A stretch of DNA of 64,000 nt from Thermothelomyces thermophilus ATCC 42464 (Eukaryota > Ascomycota > Sordariomycetes > Sordariales > Chaetomiaceae): the NCBI RefSeq assembly GCF_000226095.1, contig NC_016473.1, positions 4,464,001 through 4,528,000 of the forward strand, in the 5' to 3' direction. The position numbers and the translations under genes are program-made. The notes under the pieces are model-generated. The model saw only the letters and a program-made list of their open reading frames with translations. It was not told where the DNA came from and searched no databases. This document shows positions 45,121 to 55,164 of the stretch, piece after piece; within the stretch, counting starts at the first letter, position 1; each line of letters begins with the position of its first letter.

Positions 45121-45350
45121 GAGCTGCGTATGGTTTGGTCGCGTTGCGGAAAGAATAAAAAAAGAAGGGGCATCTGAACTAGTTTAACCTCTCGAGCGAT
45201 TTGATAGACTTTTCTTGGCGTTGAATACATTGTACTCTCACCATGCGAACGATAGGGTAGATATCTTAATTTGTGTGTTGTTGGAACTATTCGAGCTAGC
45301 ACTAGTTCTCGAAAAGAAGAGAAAAGAAAGTGAAGAAGAACACACACACA

Positions 45351-45385
<35 letters not shown>

Positions 45386-46291
45386 AAAGAGGGTTGTCAT
45401 ATCTTGGCTGTTACAGGTTCCTCTTCACACCTCTCATCGTCTCCAAGATACCACGGGCGGCAAGGGGGGTCATCTTGGAGTTGTGCCCTGAGGAACTTTA
45501 ACTCAACCCGAATGTTGATGGCACCTCCCCCTCGTAGTGCGCTCACCCTCTTGTCACTGCTGTCGTCCGGCAGAGTGTCATCGCCGGAAGTCGTTGGCGC
45601 CTTGGGGGACCCCGGGGACGTTACACCTCGTCGGGGAGCAGGACCCTGCATACTCTAATTTTCGTACGATTTGCATGTGGTCACACAGACGTCGCTAAAG
45701 TCGACGTTGGCTCGGCGAAGGGTTTGACCAAAGCGTGGAGAAGAAACATGGTTTTCGCGCGCGCAAAGACATGTTGGACGGAGTCAAGGCTCAAGACTTG
45801 CTCGCTGTAAGAGTGAACTCAGGAACTAGTTACAAGAGGATAGATTCATTATGGCGATCGTAGGGGTTGAAGAAGGGGAATATCAGACGGGCCTATATAC
45901 CGTAGCGAGGAGAAAGGCAGATGGGGAAGGAGAAGAAGAATTGAAAAAAAAAAAAAAAAAAAAAGGAGGCGCCGCCACACACCAACACCATCTAATGCCT
46001 AATAATAATAATAATAAATAGAGCAACAGAGCCCCAAAATAGAAGGGGAAGAAAAGAAAAAAAGAGCAAGACCCGCTGTCTCAAGACTCCACTCCAATCC
46101 AAACGGCCCCCTTACACCCATTTCTCAGAGTGCTAGCAATACGGAACAGTTTTATCTCCTCAAGACCAAGAAACAAGAAGAAAAAAAGCCAACCCTAACC
46201 GAGTAAGCCAAAGAAGAATACAAAACACCGAGTGAACCGTGCTTCTCCGGTCGCCCATCCCTCTTCAGTAGTAGCCTGGAAAGGTCCATCT
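45121..46291. other. Intergenic between convergent yor1 and csi2, 1.2 kb
   Basis: Contains a (CA)12 run fused to A25, an A21 run (45944..45964) and (TAA)n near 46000-46018. The repeats and purine-rich strands suit two 3' flanks. No coding frame recognised. Confidence 0.5.
45341..45388 (+). repeat. (CA)12-A25 compound microsatellite
   Basis: Twelve CA units followed directly by about 25 A residues, 220 bp after the yor1 stop. Length is likely polymorphic. Confidence 0.9.
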
Positions 46292-47524
46292 CTAATACCT
46301 CCCACGCTGACTCCCGTGTCCCTGAGAGGGCGCATTCCCGGCAGCCGGTGGGAACATGCCCGGCTGTTCGTCGAGCAGGTCGTCCAGGTAGGCGCTGGGG
46401 GCCCGGTGGCCGGGGCTCGGGGGGTGGTTGAGGTTGAGCGAGCTGGTGCTGAAGTTCCTCGACATGACGCGGGGGCCGACGTCGGGCGACTCGGGCGGCG
46501 AGGGACCGAGCTGGCCGCCGCGCCCGCGCGACGAAGGCCGCAGCGTGGTCATGCTGATCGAGTTGCCGTGCCCGTGGCCGCCGGCGGCGGGCGAGGCGGA
46601 GGCGTAGAAGCCCGAGGGCAGGTAGCGCGCCGAGTCGCGGTTGGTACCGCCCATGCCGGACGAGGAGCCCGCGGCCGTGGGCGAGAAGAAGAGGTTCGTC
46701 TGGCTGGGGGTGGCCGAGGGCGTCGGGCCGCGGTTGGTCCTCCGGCCGGTGGAGCCGCCCACCCCAGCGCCGGCAAGCGAGGCCGAGGACTCGCGCTCGA
46801 GGTACTTGTAGAACTGGGCCGGGGGCGCCGGGAACGAGGCCGCGTTCTTGTCGGCCGCCCCGCGGCCGTTGTTGGCGGCGTGCTGGGCAAGCGCGGCACG
46901 CTCGACGGACCGGTGGAGCAGGCAGGCGACAATGGCGCGCCAGAGGAGGATGGCGACGCCAAAGGCGCCGAGGATAGCGCCCACTGCGATGAAGACGGTA
47001 CCGTCCGGGAGGGTGGAGTGGTTCATGAAGGGCGCGTTGCGGGTTGGCGGAATCGTCGGCGGCGGGTAGGTCGGGATCTCCGTATTGACCGTCCTGGATA
47101 GCGTCGGCATGTCGGTGGGACGGGAAAACGAGGTGGTGGTGGTGCTGCTCAAGGCAGGAAGGGTGGGCAAGGGCCCCGTCGTTGTCGTCTGCTCATCTTT
47201 GGTGGTTGTAGAAGGGGGCTCGTCGCCCTCGGCAGTGGTGGGAGTTCCCGCCGGAGGTTTGGCTGCGTCAGTGGTGGTCTCTCCGGTCTTGGTCGGAGAA
47301 TCATTCGTGGTGGTATCATCCGCAGGAGAGCCGTTGGCGGGAGTGTCATCTGCGTCAGAGTCGTCTGCCGTAGAATCATCTGCCGGAGTAGTGGTGGAGG
47401 TATCGTTCGCCGTATCATCATCCGCCGAGTTGTCGTTGTTATTGTTCTGCTGGGCTACGACGCCGAGGGCGAAGAAGGACGCGAGAAGCCCGGCGCGCTT
47501 CGGGGAGAAAGGCGAGACCCTCAT
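46292..47524 (-). CDS. csi2: Csi2-like membrane protein (chitin synthesis/bud-site related)
   Basis: Single exon, 410 residues. Yeast Csi2 is a membrane protein tied to chitin deposition. A signal peptide (MRVSPFSPKRAGLLASFFALGVVAQ) precedes a Thr/Ser/Asp-rich extracellular part (about 26-150) likely heavily O-glycosylated. Then comes the family core, TEIPTYPPPTIPPTRNAPFM followed by LPDGTVFIAVGAILGAFGVA, where the single TM helix begins, and ACLLHRSVERAALAQ. The cytosolic tail is Gly/Ser/Pro rich with YLDDLLDEQPGMF near the C-terminus. The start was taken at 47524 because it opens a signal peptide; the frame is open a further 77 codons upstream but gives Arg/Ser/Thr-rich text with no family likeness. 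Converges with yor1. Confidence 0.85.
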   Translation of the reverse strand: MRVSPFSPKRAGLLASFFALGVVAQQNNNNDNSADDDTANDTSTTTPADDSTADDSDADDTPANGSPADDTTTNDSPTKTGETTTDAAKPPAGTPTTAEGDEPPSTTTKDEQTTTTGPLPTLPALSSTTTTSFSRPTDMPTLSRTVNTEIPTYPPPTIPPTRNAPFMNHSTLPDGTVFIAVGAILGAFGVAILLWRAIVACLLHRSVERAALAQHAANNGRGAADKNAASFPAPPAQFYKYLERESSASLAGAGVGGSTGRRTNRGPTPSATPSQTNLFFSPTAAGSSSGMGGTNRDSARYLPSGFYASASPAAGGHGHGNSISMTTLRPSSRGRGGQLGPSPPESPDVGPRVMSRNFSTSSLNLNHPPSPGHRAPSAYLDDLLDEQPGMFPPAAGNAPSQGHGSQRGRY

Positions 47525-48946
47525 GGCGGCGGTTGTGTCGTTGAAGGGCGATGGAGGGTGACTGCGAGAAGACTTGGAGAGTGGTTGCGGACTTGACGCG
47601 GCGCGAGGGATTAGTAGAGTAGTAGTCCGGATGCGTGCAACGGCTGCAGCAATGGTGGACGACGTGGAATCTGTCGAAAGCAAAGAGGGCGATACAGTTG
47701 CTGGCCTGCGAAAGCGGTTGGGTGCTGACGTGTGCCGTCGGAATCGTGTTCTCACAACGGTGCACTCGCGACTTTGGATAGAGATGGGACGAACTGGGCC
47801 GAGTACGGCGGTGATCTCAGGATAACAGCAAACGAGAGGATGCGACGCGCATTTCTACGGTCGGCTGCGAGGAACCGACGTGCGGGATGGAGTAACCGTT
47901 GATGTTGACAAGAGTTATTTCATGCCTCCTCCTGGAGGGTGGGGAATAGTTGGATGGGAAGTGGGTTTGGTTCTGAGGCTTGGGCAGTTAGCATCCTCAA
48001 TGCAACGGCAGGGAAAGGGTGTTCCCCGTGCGCACACCAAGGAGAGTGCCCCTGCCGTGCCTCATTTGGCCTTGCCTTGCCCAGGCGATGGCTCGCTCGG
48101 CACATGAACCCGCACATTGTTCTGCCGCCGTCTCAGCTGCACATCTCAACTGCTCATCTGCAGCGCCCATTTGAGGACCTGCTGATACCGTATGAAGATG
48201 CCTTGGCACTGTCGGCAGCATTTCTGGCGTACACTATTGCCTCGGTGCTCAAATAGATGGTTTCTGCCATTGAATAGATGAATGAAATCCAGCCCAACTG
48301 TTGCGATCAATAAATAGTTACAGATGGAACGCGCTTTACCAACGCCATGGATCAGTCGGGACGCTGCATATCAACTGCCGTTTGCGAGACCCTAGTGACA
48401 TTCTATGTATGTACCTCCGTACTTGTTTGTGAAAGTCCCTGGAAGCACACCCTGCATGCCTGGCCTCGTCACTACCAAGTAAGGGAACGACGCGCAGGTA
48501 CATAGTGTACAATACGAAGCACGGAATACGGCTTAACTACGGATCACTGCGTGCACAATCATGAGATTGCGTGGGGTGCCTGCGGCAAAATCTGGGAATC
48601 TGGCCTGTGCGAACGTCCTGTCTTGGTACTGTGGAGACAGGTAACTCCCAATCTAGAAACAAGGGGAGTGGGTGGCGCCGCATCGTCCCTGTAGCTAATC
48701 GGGAGCCTGCAGTTGTTCGCCAGCCGCCAAAAGTCTCCACTCAACTGCTTCCTGGGCAATCGCAGCCTTGAATCACGATTTTTCAGCAGCAGCAGCAGCA
48801 GCACCAGCAGCAACGGCAACGGCAACAACAAACAACGATAGAAATCTGACATCAAGGCCCAGTTATTTTTCCAGCCACGTCAATATCTCCTTTTTTAGCA
48901 CATCTATTCCTACCCTCACACAGCTACAAAATATAACAACAGCAGG
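47525..48946. other. Divergent interval between csi2 and fcf1, 1.4 kb
   Basis: Contains both promoters. Near fcf1 there is a (CAG)n/(CAA)n stretch (about 48785-48838) likely in its leader. A 105-codon plus frame at 47939..48256 has no recognisable family. CTCATC (PAC core reversed) occurs near 48151, too far away to weigh much. Confidence 0.4.
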
Positions 48947-50062
48947 ATGGGCGTCGCCAAAAGGACGAGAAAATTCGCGACGGCACGTGACCTTCATGTA
49001 CTGGAACTACAAACCCAAAGGACAGGCACTAACCCCTGGTACAGGTGAAGCGCATGATTGGGAAGAGGGATGACCGCCGTAAAGAAGAAGCCCTCAAGAA
49101 AGCCGAGCAGGAAAGGAAAAAGAAGGAGAAGGAGGCCGTGCGGGAAGTGTGCGTCGCCCTATCCTCCCCTATCCTCACTGCTCACCAGTTGGGCTTCCCT
49201 CTTCTTGCCAGGCTGACAAGGAAACTTCAGACCTCAGATGCCGTCCTCAATGTTCTTTGAGCACAACACTGCTCTGGTTCCTGTGAGTAGGATGCCACGC
49301 CTATTGAGACGGAGCAATGTTAATCCTATGCTTCATAGCCCTACCAAATCCTAGTGGTATGTCTCATAGACATATTGGGAGACAATCACCCACTGATGAT
49401 TTTAGGATACAAACTTTCTTTCGAGAACAGTGGGCGCAAAACTTCCACTTCTGGAGTCGGTATGTGTTGTATCGATGTTAATCACAAGGAAACCCTAGCT
49501 GACCCAGGCCACAGGCCATGGATTGTCTCTACGCTTCATGCAACATCATCATCACATCTTGTGTCATGGCGTAAGTCTTGCTCACCGCGACAGACTTACA
49601 CCTTCTTCTAACGGTAGCCATTCAGTGAGTTAGAGAAGCTGGGACCAAGATACCGTGTAGCACTGATGAGTGAGTGCTCCCAAATCCTGAGGGCTAGGTC
49701 TGCGCGGAACTGACTGTCGTCTAGTCGCTCGTGATGAGAGGTGGACTCGCTTGACCTGCGATCACAAAGGCACATATGCAGACGATGTATGGCAAATCAG
49801 ATATTCTCCTCACTTTCTGAGCCCATGGACTGATGAACCTTTAGTGTATTGTCGACCGCATACAAAAGCATCGTATCTATATCGTTGCCAGTATGTTCAT
49901 CTGACCCTGTCCGCCCCTTTAATTTTTTTGGTTTTCTAACTTGGTTTAGCAAATGATCGAGATCTCAAGAGGCGGATCCGTAAGGTCCCGGGTGTCCCGA
50001 TCATGTCCGTACAGAAGGGAAAATATGCCATTGAGAGGCTGCCGGGCGCCCCGGCCACTTGA
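48947..50062 (+). CDS. fcf1: Fcf1/Utp24, PIN-domain endonuclease of the small-subunit processome
   Basis: Nucleolar nuclease that cleaves pre-rRNA at A1 and A2 in yeast. Ten exons: 48947..48982, 49045..49148, 49231..49282, 49339..49356, 49406..49459, 49515..49570, 49626..49669, 49725..49786, 49845..49890, 49950..50062, total 585 nt, 194 residues (yeast 189). Eight introns are GT-AG of 49-82 nt; the first is GC-AG (ACG|GCACGT). The protein reads without a break: [20 protein letters not shown], a Lys/Glu helix, [20 protein letters not shown], then the PIN fold. Acidic metal ligands: Asp71 in LVDTNF, Glu108 in MAELEKLG, Asp141/142 in TYADDCIVD and Asp160 in [10 protein letters not shown]. The end [19 protein letters not shown] is typical. 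No disruption seen, so a functional gene. Confidence 0.93.
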
Positions 50063-51822
50063 GGCGTGTTCCTGCTTTATACAAGGACACGAACATCCAA
50101 CAAAAAAACCGGCCAAGGTGCAACAAAAGTGCCGATCCGCTGGAGCCCTACTGGTTCGAGAGGATCTCGCCCCGGAGCACAGACCCACTCAATTGCTCAA
50201 TTGCCTGGAGAACCTACCGATACTGGGTTCGAGATGCAGCGCTGCCTCTTTCTTGCCGTTCAAATGGAGGATGAGGTGGCAAGAGACCATCCTGCCAAGT
50301 GGCGGGCCGACGGGTAGACTTGTCACGGTTGCCTTTTGGGAGACGGGGTGGAGTCTGCCATCTTTGGGGTGGCCATGGGGTCGAAAGTTGAGACTGCTGC
50401 TCAACATATCCCTACCTAACAACGAAGTATGCAGCTGGGCTCAACTACAGGGCCAAACTAATCTTGAAATTTATCTATGCATGCACTGCGTCCGTGTACT
50501 TTTAATAGGTGCCAAACGAGTTGGGGTGCTGTGGCTGAGCAATCCTACCATCGGACATCCCCACTGCTGTTTACTCGGCTTGTTGGGGGATGATGCTGTA
50601 CACTATTTGTTCTTGACGGGCTCGAACGGACACTAGCATGGGAAAAAAGGGGCCCCGCCAGAAACGCCAAACCAGACATCTCCGCCTAAACGCTTGCGTG
50701 TCCCGTCCTCCCTGGTTCCTCCGTAACCATGTTCCGCGGAGATCAACACACTCTGTGGGCTACACTACTGCGACGACGCAGGACTAGCCATGATAACAGC
50801 CGGCGTATCATAACCCCTTGCCTCTGACTCTCGAGGGGTCTCAATAATGTAAATCCCTCGTTCGATATATTATCGCCCCGTCTCCCACCTTCCCCCTCTT
50901 CCTATATCCCGTGTTCTCCTCTGCTTCAAGCGCGATTCGGTCGGGGCCTGACAGGAGCCACAACACCTCAGCATCGAACAGAACAGTTTGTCGGCATTGA
51001 ATCCGCCAGAAACTACTACCCTGACGCTACTGGACCCAAAGATCCAATGCGCTCGCCACGTATTACTGCACTAGGAGAAAAGCGCCGGGCAACAGGTCCA
51101 TTCCTCGATGCCCCGTACGGATCTTTGCCCTTGACTGAGGTGAAAGGCATACGAACACCCCTTCTCACCAAGTTCCATTTCCGAAAGGCAGGCCGAAGCC
51201 GAAGCCGAAGCCGAACCGCACCATGACAGCTCAGTGGCGCTCCTGAATGACATGATTCTTCGAAACCGCTCAGCAGGAGACCGGGTGCTTGGGCAACAGA
51301 TGGAATCCCGCGGCTGGTTCATGGCCGCCGTTGTCTGTCCTGGAAAACGAGACGAGAACGAACCATGTCTCAATAGATCATCGACTCAAGGCCCAAGTTT
51401 GCCAGCCCGGGCCGCCACACAACAATCGGCGAGGGCGGAGACGGGGGCACGGGGCGAGCAACGGTTTTGTTGTGGGGAACCGAACCCCCTTTCCGCACGA
51501 TACTTGAACCCGCGTCATTTCTACAGCAGCGAGTTTGTGCACCGCATCCGGAACCATCCCACCGTTCTTCTAGACGGACGAGACCGACAGGCCGGGGACG
51601 GAAGCGGAGACGAGGACGAGACATGAGACGCCCGGGCCCGGGCCCGGGTTTAGGCAAGCACAAACGACCTTAGGTTCCCTTCCGAATTTCCAAAAGTCCC
51701 GATGCTTTTTCGATCGGGTGGGTATCCGGAGACCCGGCCTGTTCCGTGACCTACCAACGAAACCCGGCGCTCATTAAACGATCACTACCGCGAAGCCGGG
51801 ATACGTCCGTTTGGCGGACACC

Positions 51823-51826
<4 letters not shown>

Positions 51827-51863
<37 letters not shown>
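51827..51863 (+). repeat. T37 homopolymer
   Basis: Thirty-seven consecutive T, the longest homopolymer in the window. It could be a retroposed poly(A) tail on the minus strand, but no element body or target duplication was recognised beside it. Confidence 0.85.
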
Positions 51864-51866
<3 letters not shown>

Positions 51867-54651
51867 TCTCAGCGACTTACTCTCGGCAAAGCAGCAGGAA
51901 TGCGAACGCTCGATTCTTTTCGGTCCGGTTCCATGGCCGGCATCATCGACGCGGCCGGTAATTCCTACATTGTTAACGAAGGGAGGGAAAGAGAGGCGGG
52001 GGGGGGGGGGGGGGAGTAGCAGCGTGGGTGAGACGCATTATTCCGAGGCGGTCTCCTTTGAGCGTCGGAGCGTCTCACGGCGCTGGGGCTCTCCGCCTGC
52101 CAGGAACGACCGGAGCCGACGGCAGAGGGCAGGACCAGGAAGTTTGGACGACAAAGTCGTGGGAGGGACCCGGCTGTCATGCGTCGCCTGTTTGCTGCCC
52201 GCATCGAGTACGTTTGTTTCGGAGAATGCAGTATCTGTATCCGCTGTCCTACGTGAGGTAGGTACGCAATTCGTACTGTACCGTACAAGGAGGGTTGCTT
52301 ATCGGGGCTTCGGGTTTCGGTGTGCTTCCTCCGGAACGCAGAATTGCCTGGAAGATGAAGAGAGCACCCGGGGACAAGGCCTTCGGCTCCGCGTGTACTG
52401 TAAGCTGGCATGGTGTACGAAGTACGTCCGTAATGTCCTCAGTAAATGCGTATGACTGGTGACGAAGCTGTGGCTCCAGGTGCGGCGGCCAAGCCACTGC
52501 CAATTGGCTGTGCGTTCGAAAATGGTGTGGTTCGGGGGATATTTCAGACACTGCTTTCAAGCACTGGCAAGCCGCAAGCTGGGCGCCCGCCTCCTTTTCA
52601 TTACGTACAAAACACAGCCGCTAAGCACCTTTTCGGACAGGCCTCGGCCGCCTCTGGTCAGGCCTGGGTTGCACAATGCGTCAGGGCCAGGCCCAGCATC
52701 TCCGCGGGAGCTGTTCGCCGCAGGAAAGGAACCTCATGAAGAAAATAGCCATGATGCCGGTGGATTGCCTCCGCTCTGTTTTTTAAAATTATGGTTCATG
52801 GGCTGCAACTGTCAAACAGGCGGACCGACTAGCACCAAGGTTCTTTCCCCGCAAACTACGGAGTACCAATGGCTAGCGGATGTGCTCCGAACCTGGAATC
52901 GCGGGGAACAGGACTCTCCGTAATAGGTCGGGGTTGGGCGCACTTACTTTGTAGCGGAGCCAACTGCTCAACGCCGAGAGCTGGTGGATAGTTATCCAAC
53001 TCCCTTATCTTTCATCAGAACAAATGTCCGAGGATGTTGAGACCTGACAGGGGGGTTATGATCAGAGGTGTAAAAAATCTGCTTGCCTTCCTTCCTCTTT
53101 GACGATGAGCAAAGTGCTTAATATGATGAAATGGGACACGATAATATTAGTCGTCGGCATCAATGATCTGATAACCAGACGTCAGCTACTGGTTGCAGAG
53201 CCCAATTAGCGCCGCCGGTTGTCACCCGTGTGGCAGATCCTCGTTTCTGACCGTCTCGGTTCAAGGTTTGATGCTTTCCGCCCCTCGACAATCTTGCTGT
53301 TCAATGACTGGCCGCGCCAAGACTTTTTTGCTAACGTAATCTTCTTCGGATATGGATCTGGAGGTTTCCATCAAGTAACGACAACCCCTAGCCTGCAGAG
53401 AAACGGGGCTATTGACCGAGAGACCCAGAGGCCTGATCATCAAAGTTTTTTTCCTACTAGTAACGGCTCCTCTGCGGGGAGGGGGACCGAATTGACGCCA
53501 TCGAGGTGCAACAGTCGGCAACAGACAGCGACAATGAGGGACCCGGGCCTTATCTTTTATTCGCAATCTCAGCTGATCAGCTGGTGCCGGTTGGATTGGA
53601 TGCCGAGTAACCACAATTGCCCCTTTTGGACAGCTTAAAAAAGCTATCAGCCATGGACGTCAGGCAAGAACCTCAACGGTAGAACAGCGTCCGGGAGCGG
53701 TTACCTCAACCCCCCCCCCCCCCCCCGGGGGGAGCCTGCCGTATCTTTACTTTCGCCCATTACGCTCTTGTACGACGGTCTCGTCCCAAAGTACTCTGCT
53801 AACAGCCGTCTTGGAGCTCACCGTTCTGGCTTTGCCGATATGTCTGCGTCTGCATTCTGTGTAACCATCGTGCGCCGCTCCGCATGTTATCGATGGGATC
53901 CTTTTTTTTTTTCCTTGTCCGCCTCTTCGATGGCATCCCTGCAGGACCGGGCCTTCCAAGGCCGTTCCTGGACAGCGGTTTGTGCATCCCGGGCCGCTGG
54001 GATATGTGACAATTTGGGCCTTCCTTTCGCTTCTCTTTGTCTCTGTCCGCCCGCGATGCCGAGATCGGTGACTAATTACGCGCTTGGGATGCCTTTTCGC
54101 GAGGCGGCTGAAGTGTCGCTTAGACCTCCCGACCAGCTCTCTTTTGCGCCATACTGTGAATCCCTTGTGATCCGTTTCCCCCATGGCATTCTTGCAACGG
54201 AAGCAAACGCGGGCGGTGGAGAGACATGGCGGCCGAACTGGCCCCGCCAGGGCAGCGCTTGACCCATTTGGCCTCGCTTTTGTTGCGGAGACCCTTCAAT
54301 TGCTGCATCGCACAAAATGCCCCCTGCCTATCGCGAACCCGGCGGGGCAGTCCAGGCCCTGGGGACAACACAATGGTTGCAGAAAGAAGGTCTCCATCCC
54401 GGCTGCGGCTCGTCATGTGGACAAACGTGTGGTCTAGCCTTGATGCGTTGTGTTCAGGCTCGCATCATATCCGTCGTCGACCAGCGGCCCTCCTCCTCGG
54501 GATTCCCGCTGTCCTGCCTCTGCCTCTGAGAAACTTTTTTGCGTTTGCAGCGTCCCCCCAGCTACAGCGTTGTGCCTCACCCTTTTTGCCTCACTGCGCT
54601 CGGCTCATCAGTCGCACCTTTCGCCCAGAGTTGTACAAAGGTACCTAGCGT

Positions 54652-54954
54652 TTATCGGCGCACCTCGTCAAGCGGGCTGCCCCGCCATCTACGAGGAACC
54701 CCACTAACAGATAAACGCGATCCAGAAGTACATACACGACACGCCCATTCTGCGACTTTGCCCGTTCGTGATACGCAGCACCATCTACCCGTCAAGGCCC
54801 TCGATCGATTACCCCGGGCATATCTGCAAGCAAGTCCCTAGGCCTTATCGAAGCTGCATCACTGCCGCCTGACTGCGACTATAGTACGCTCCCGGGTCCT
54901 TTTGCGCATCCGGGGCTGCTGCATGGTCCGGTAGCCGTTTTCGGACCAAGATAG
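54652..54954. promoter_or_regulatory. Four GATA-factor-type sites upstream of nmrA
   Basis: HGATAR matches: TTATCG 54652..54657 (minus CGATAA), AGATAA 54709..54714, TTATCG 54845..54850 (minus CGATAA), AGATAG 54949..54954. AreA/NIT2, the GATA factor inhibited by NmrA, binds such sites. Chance would give about one to two in this length. Confidence 0.35.
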
Positions 54955-55164
54955 CCCCTTCACCTACGATTCGCTCTGCCCGGGCGCAAACCATCCCAGC
55001 ACACACACCCAAGAGACCTAGGCAACGCCATTCGCTTAGAGTAAGGAATTCGAACATAGCATCCCATCTTGGAAATTAAAAATTGGAAGAGGAGCGCATC
55101 GTCGGAGACGGGCAAATTTTTTTCGGCCAGAACGACGTCCGACGACCTTCTTCTTCCTCCCCAA

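Larger units (their letters stand above)
50063..55164. other. Gene-poor stretch, 5.1 kb, with long homopolymer runs
   Basis: Between fcf1 and nmrA. Holds T37 (51827..51863), G17 (51998..52014) and C17 (53710..53726), a (GCCGAA)n run near 51190-51215 and a CCCGGG-rich palindrome near 51631-51648. TACGGAGTA (52857) and GTACTGTAC (52273) words are present. No frame showed family resemblance and no chain of plausible exons was found. The last ~500 bp carries four GATA-type sites before nmrA. Part may be a long nmrA leader. Confidence 0.45.

Noticed and set aside
47939-48256. 105-codon plus frame between csi2 and fcf1
   Set aside because: Ends in a hydrophobic stretch but has no relatives I recognise, and other frames are similarly open.
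49953-50636. 227-codon plus frame overlapping the last fcf1 exon
   Set aside because: Starts in another frame of the fcf1 exon and runs on by chance; no conserved motif.
50733-50740. TCCGCGGA, like a yeast pleiotropic drug response element
   Set aside because: It lies more than 5 kb from yor1, beyond csi2 and fcf1, and an 8-base palindrome can occur by chance.
50063-55164. Transposon or viral remnant
   Set aside because: No terminal repeats, target duplications or conserved protein blocks could be seen; the T37 run alone is not enough.
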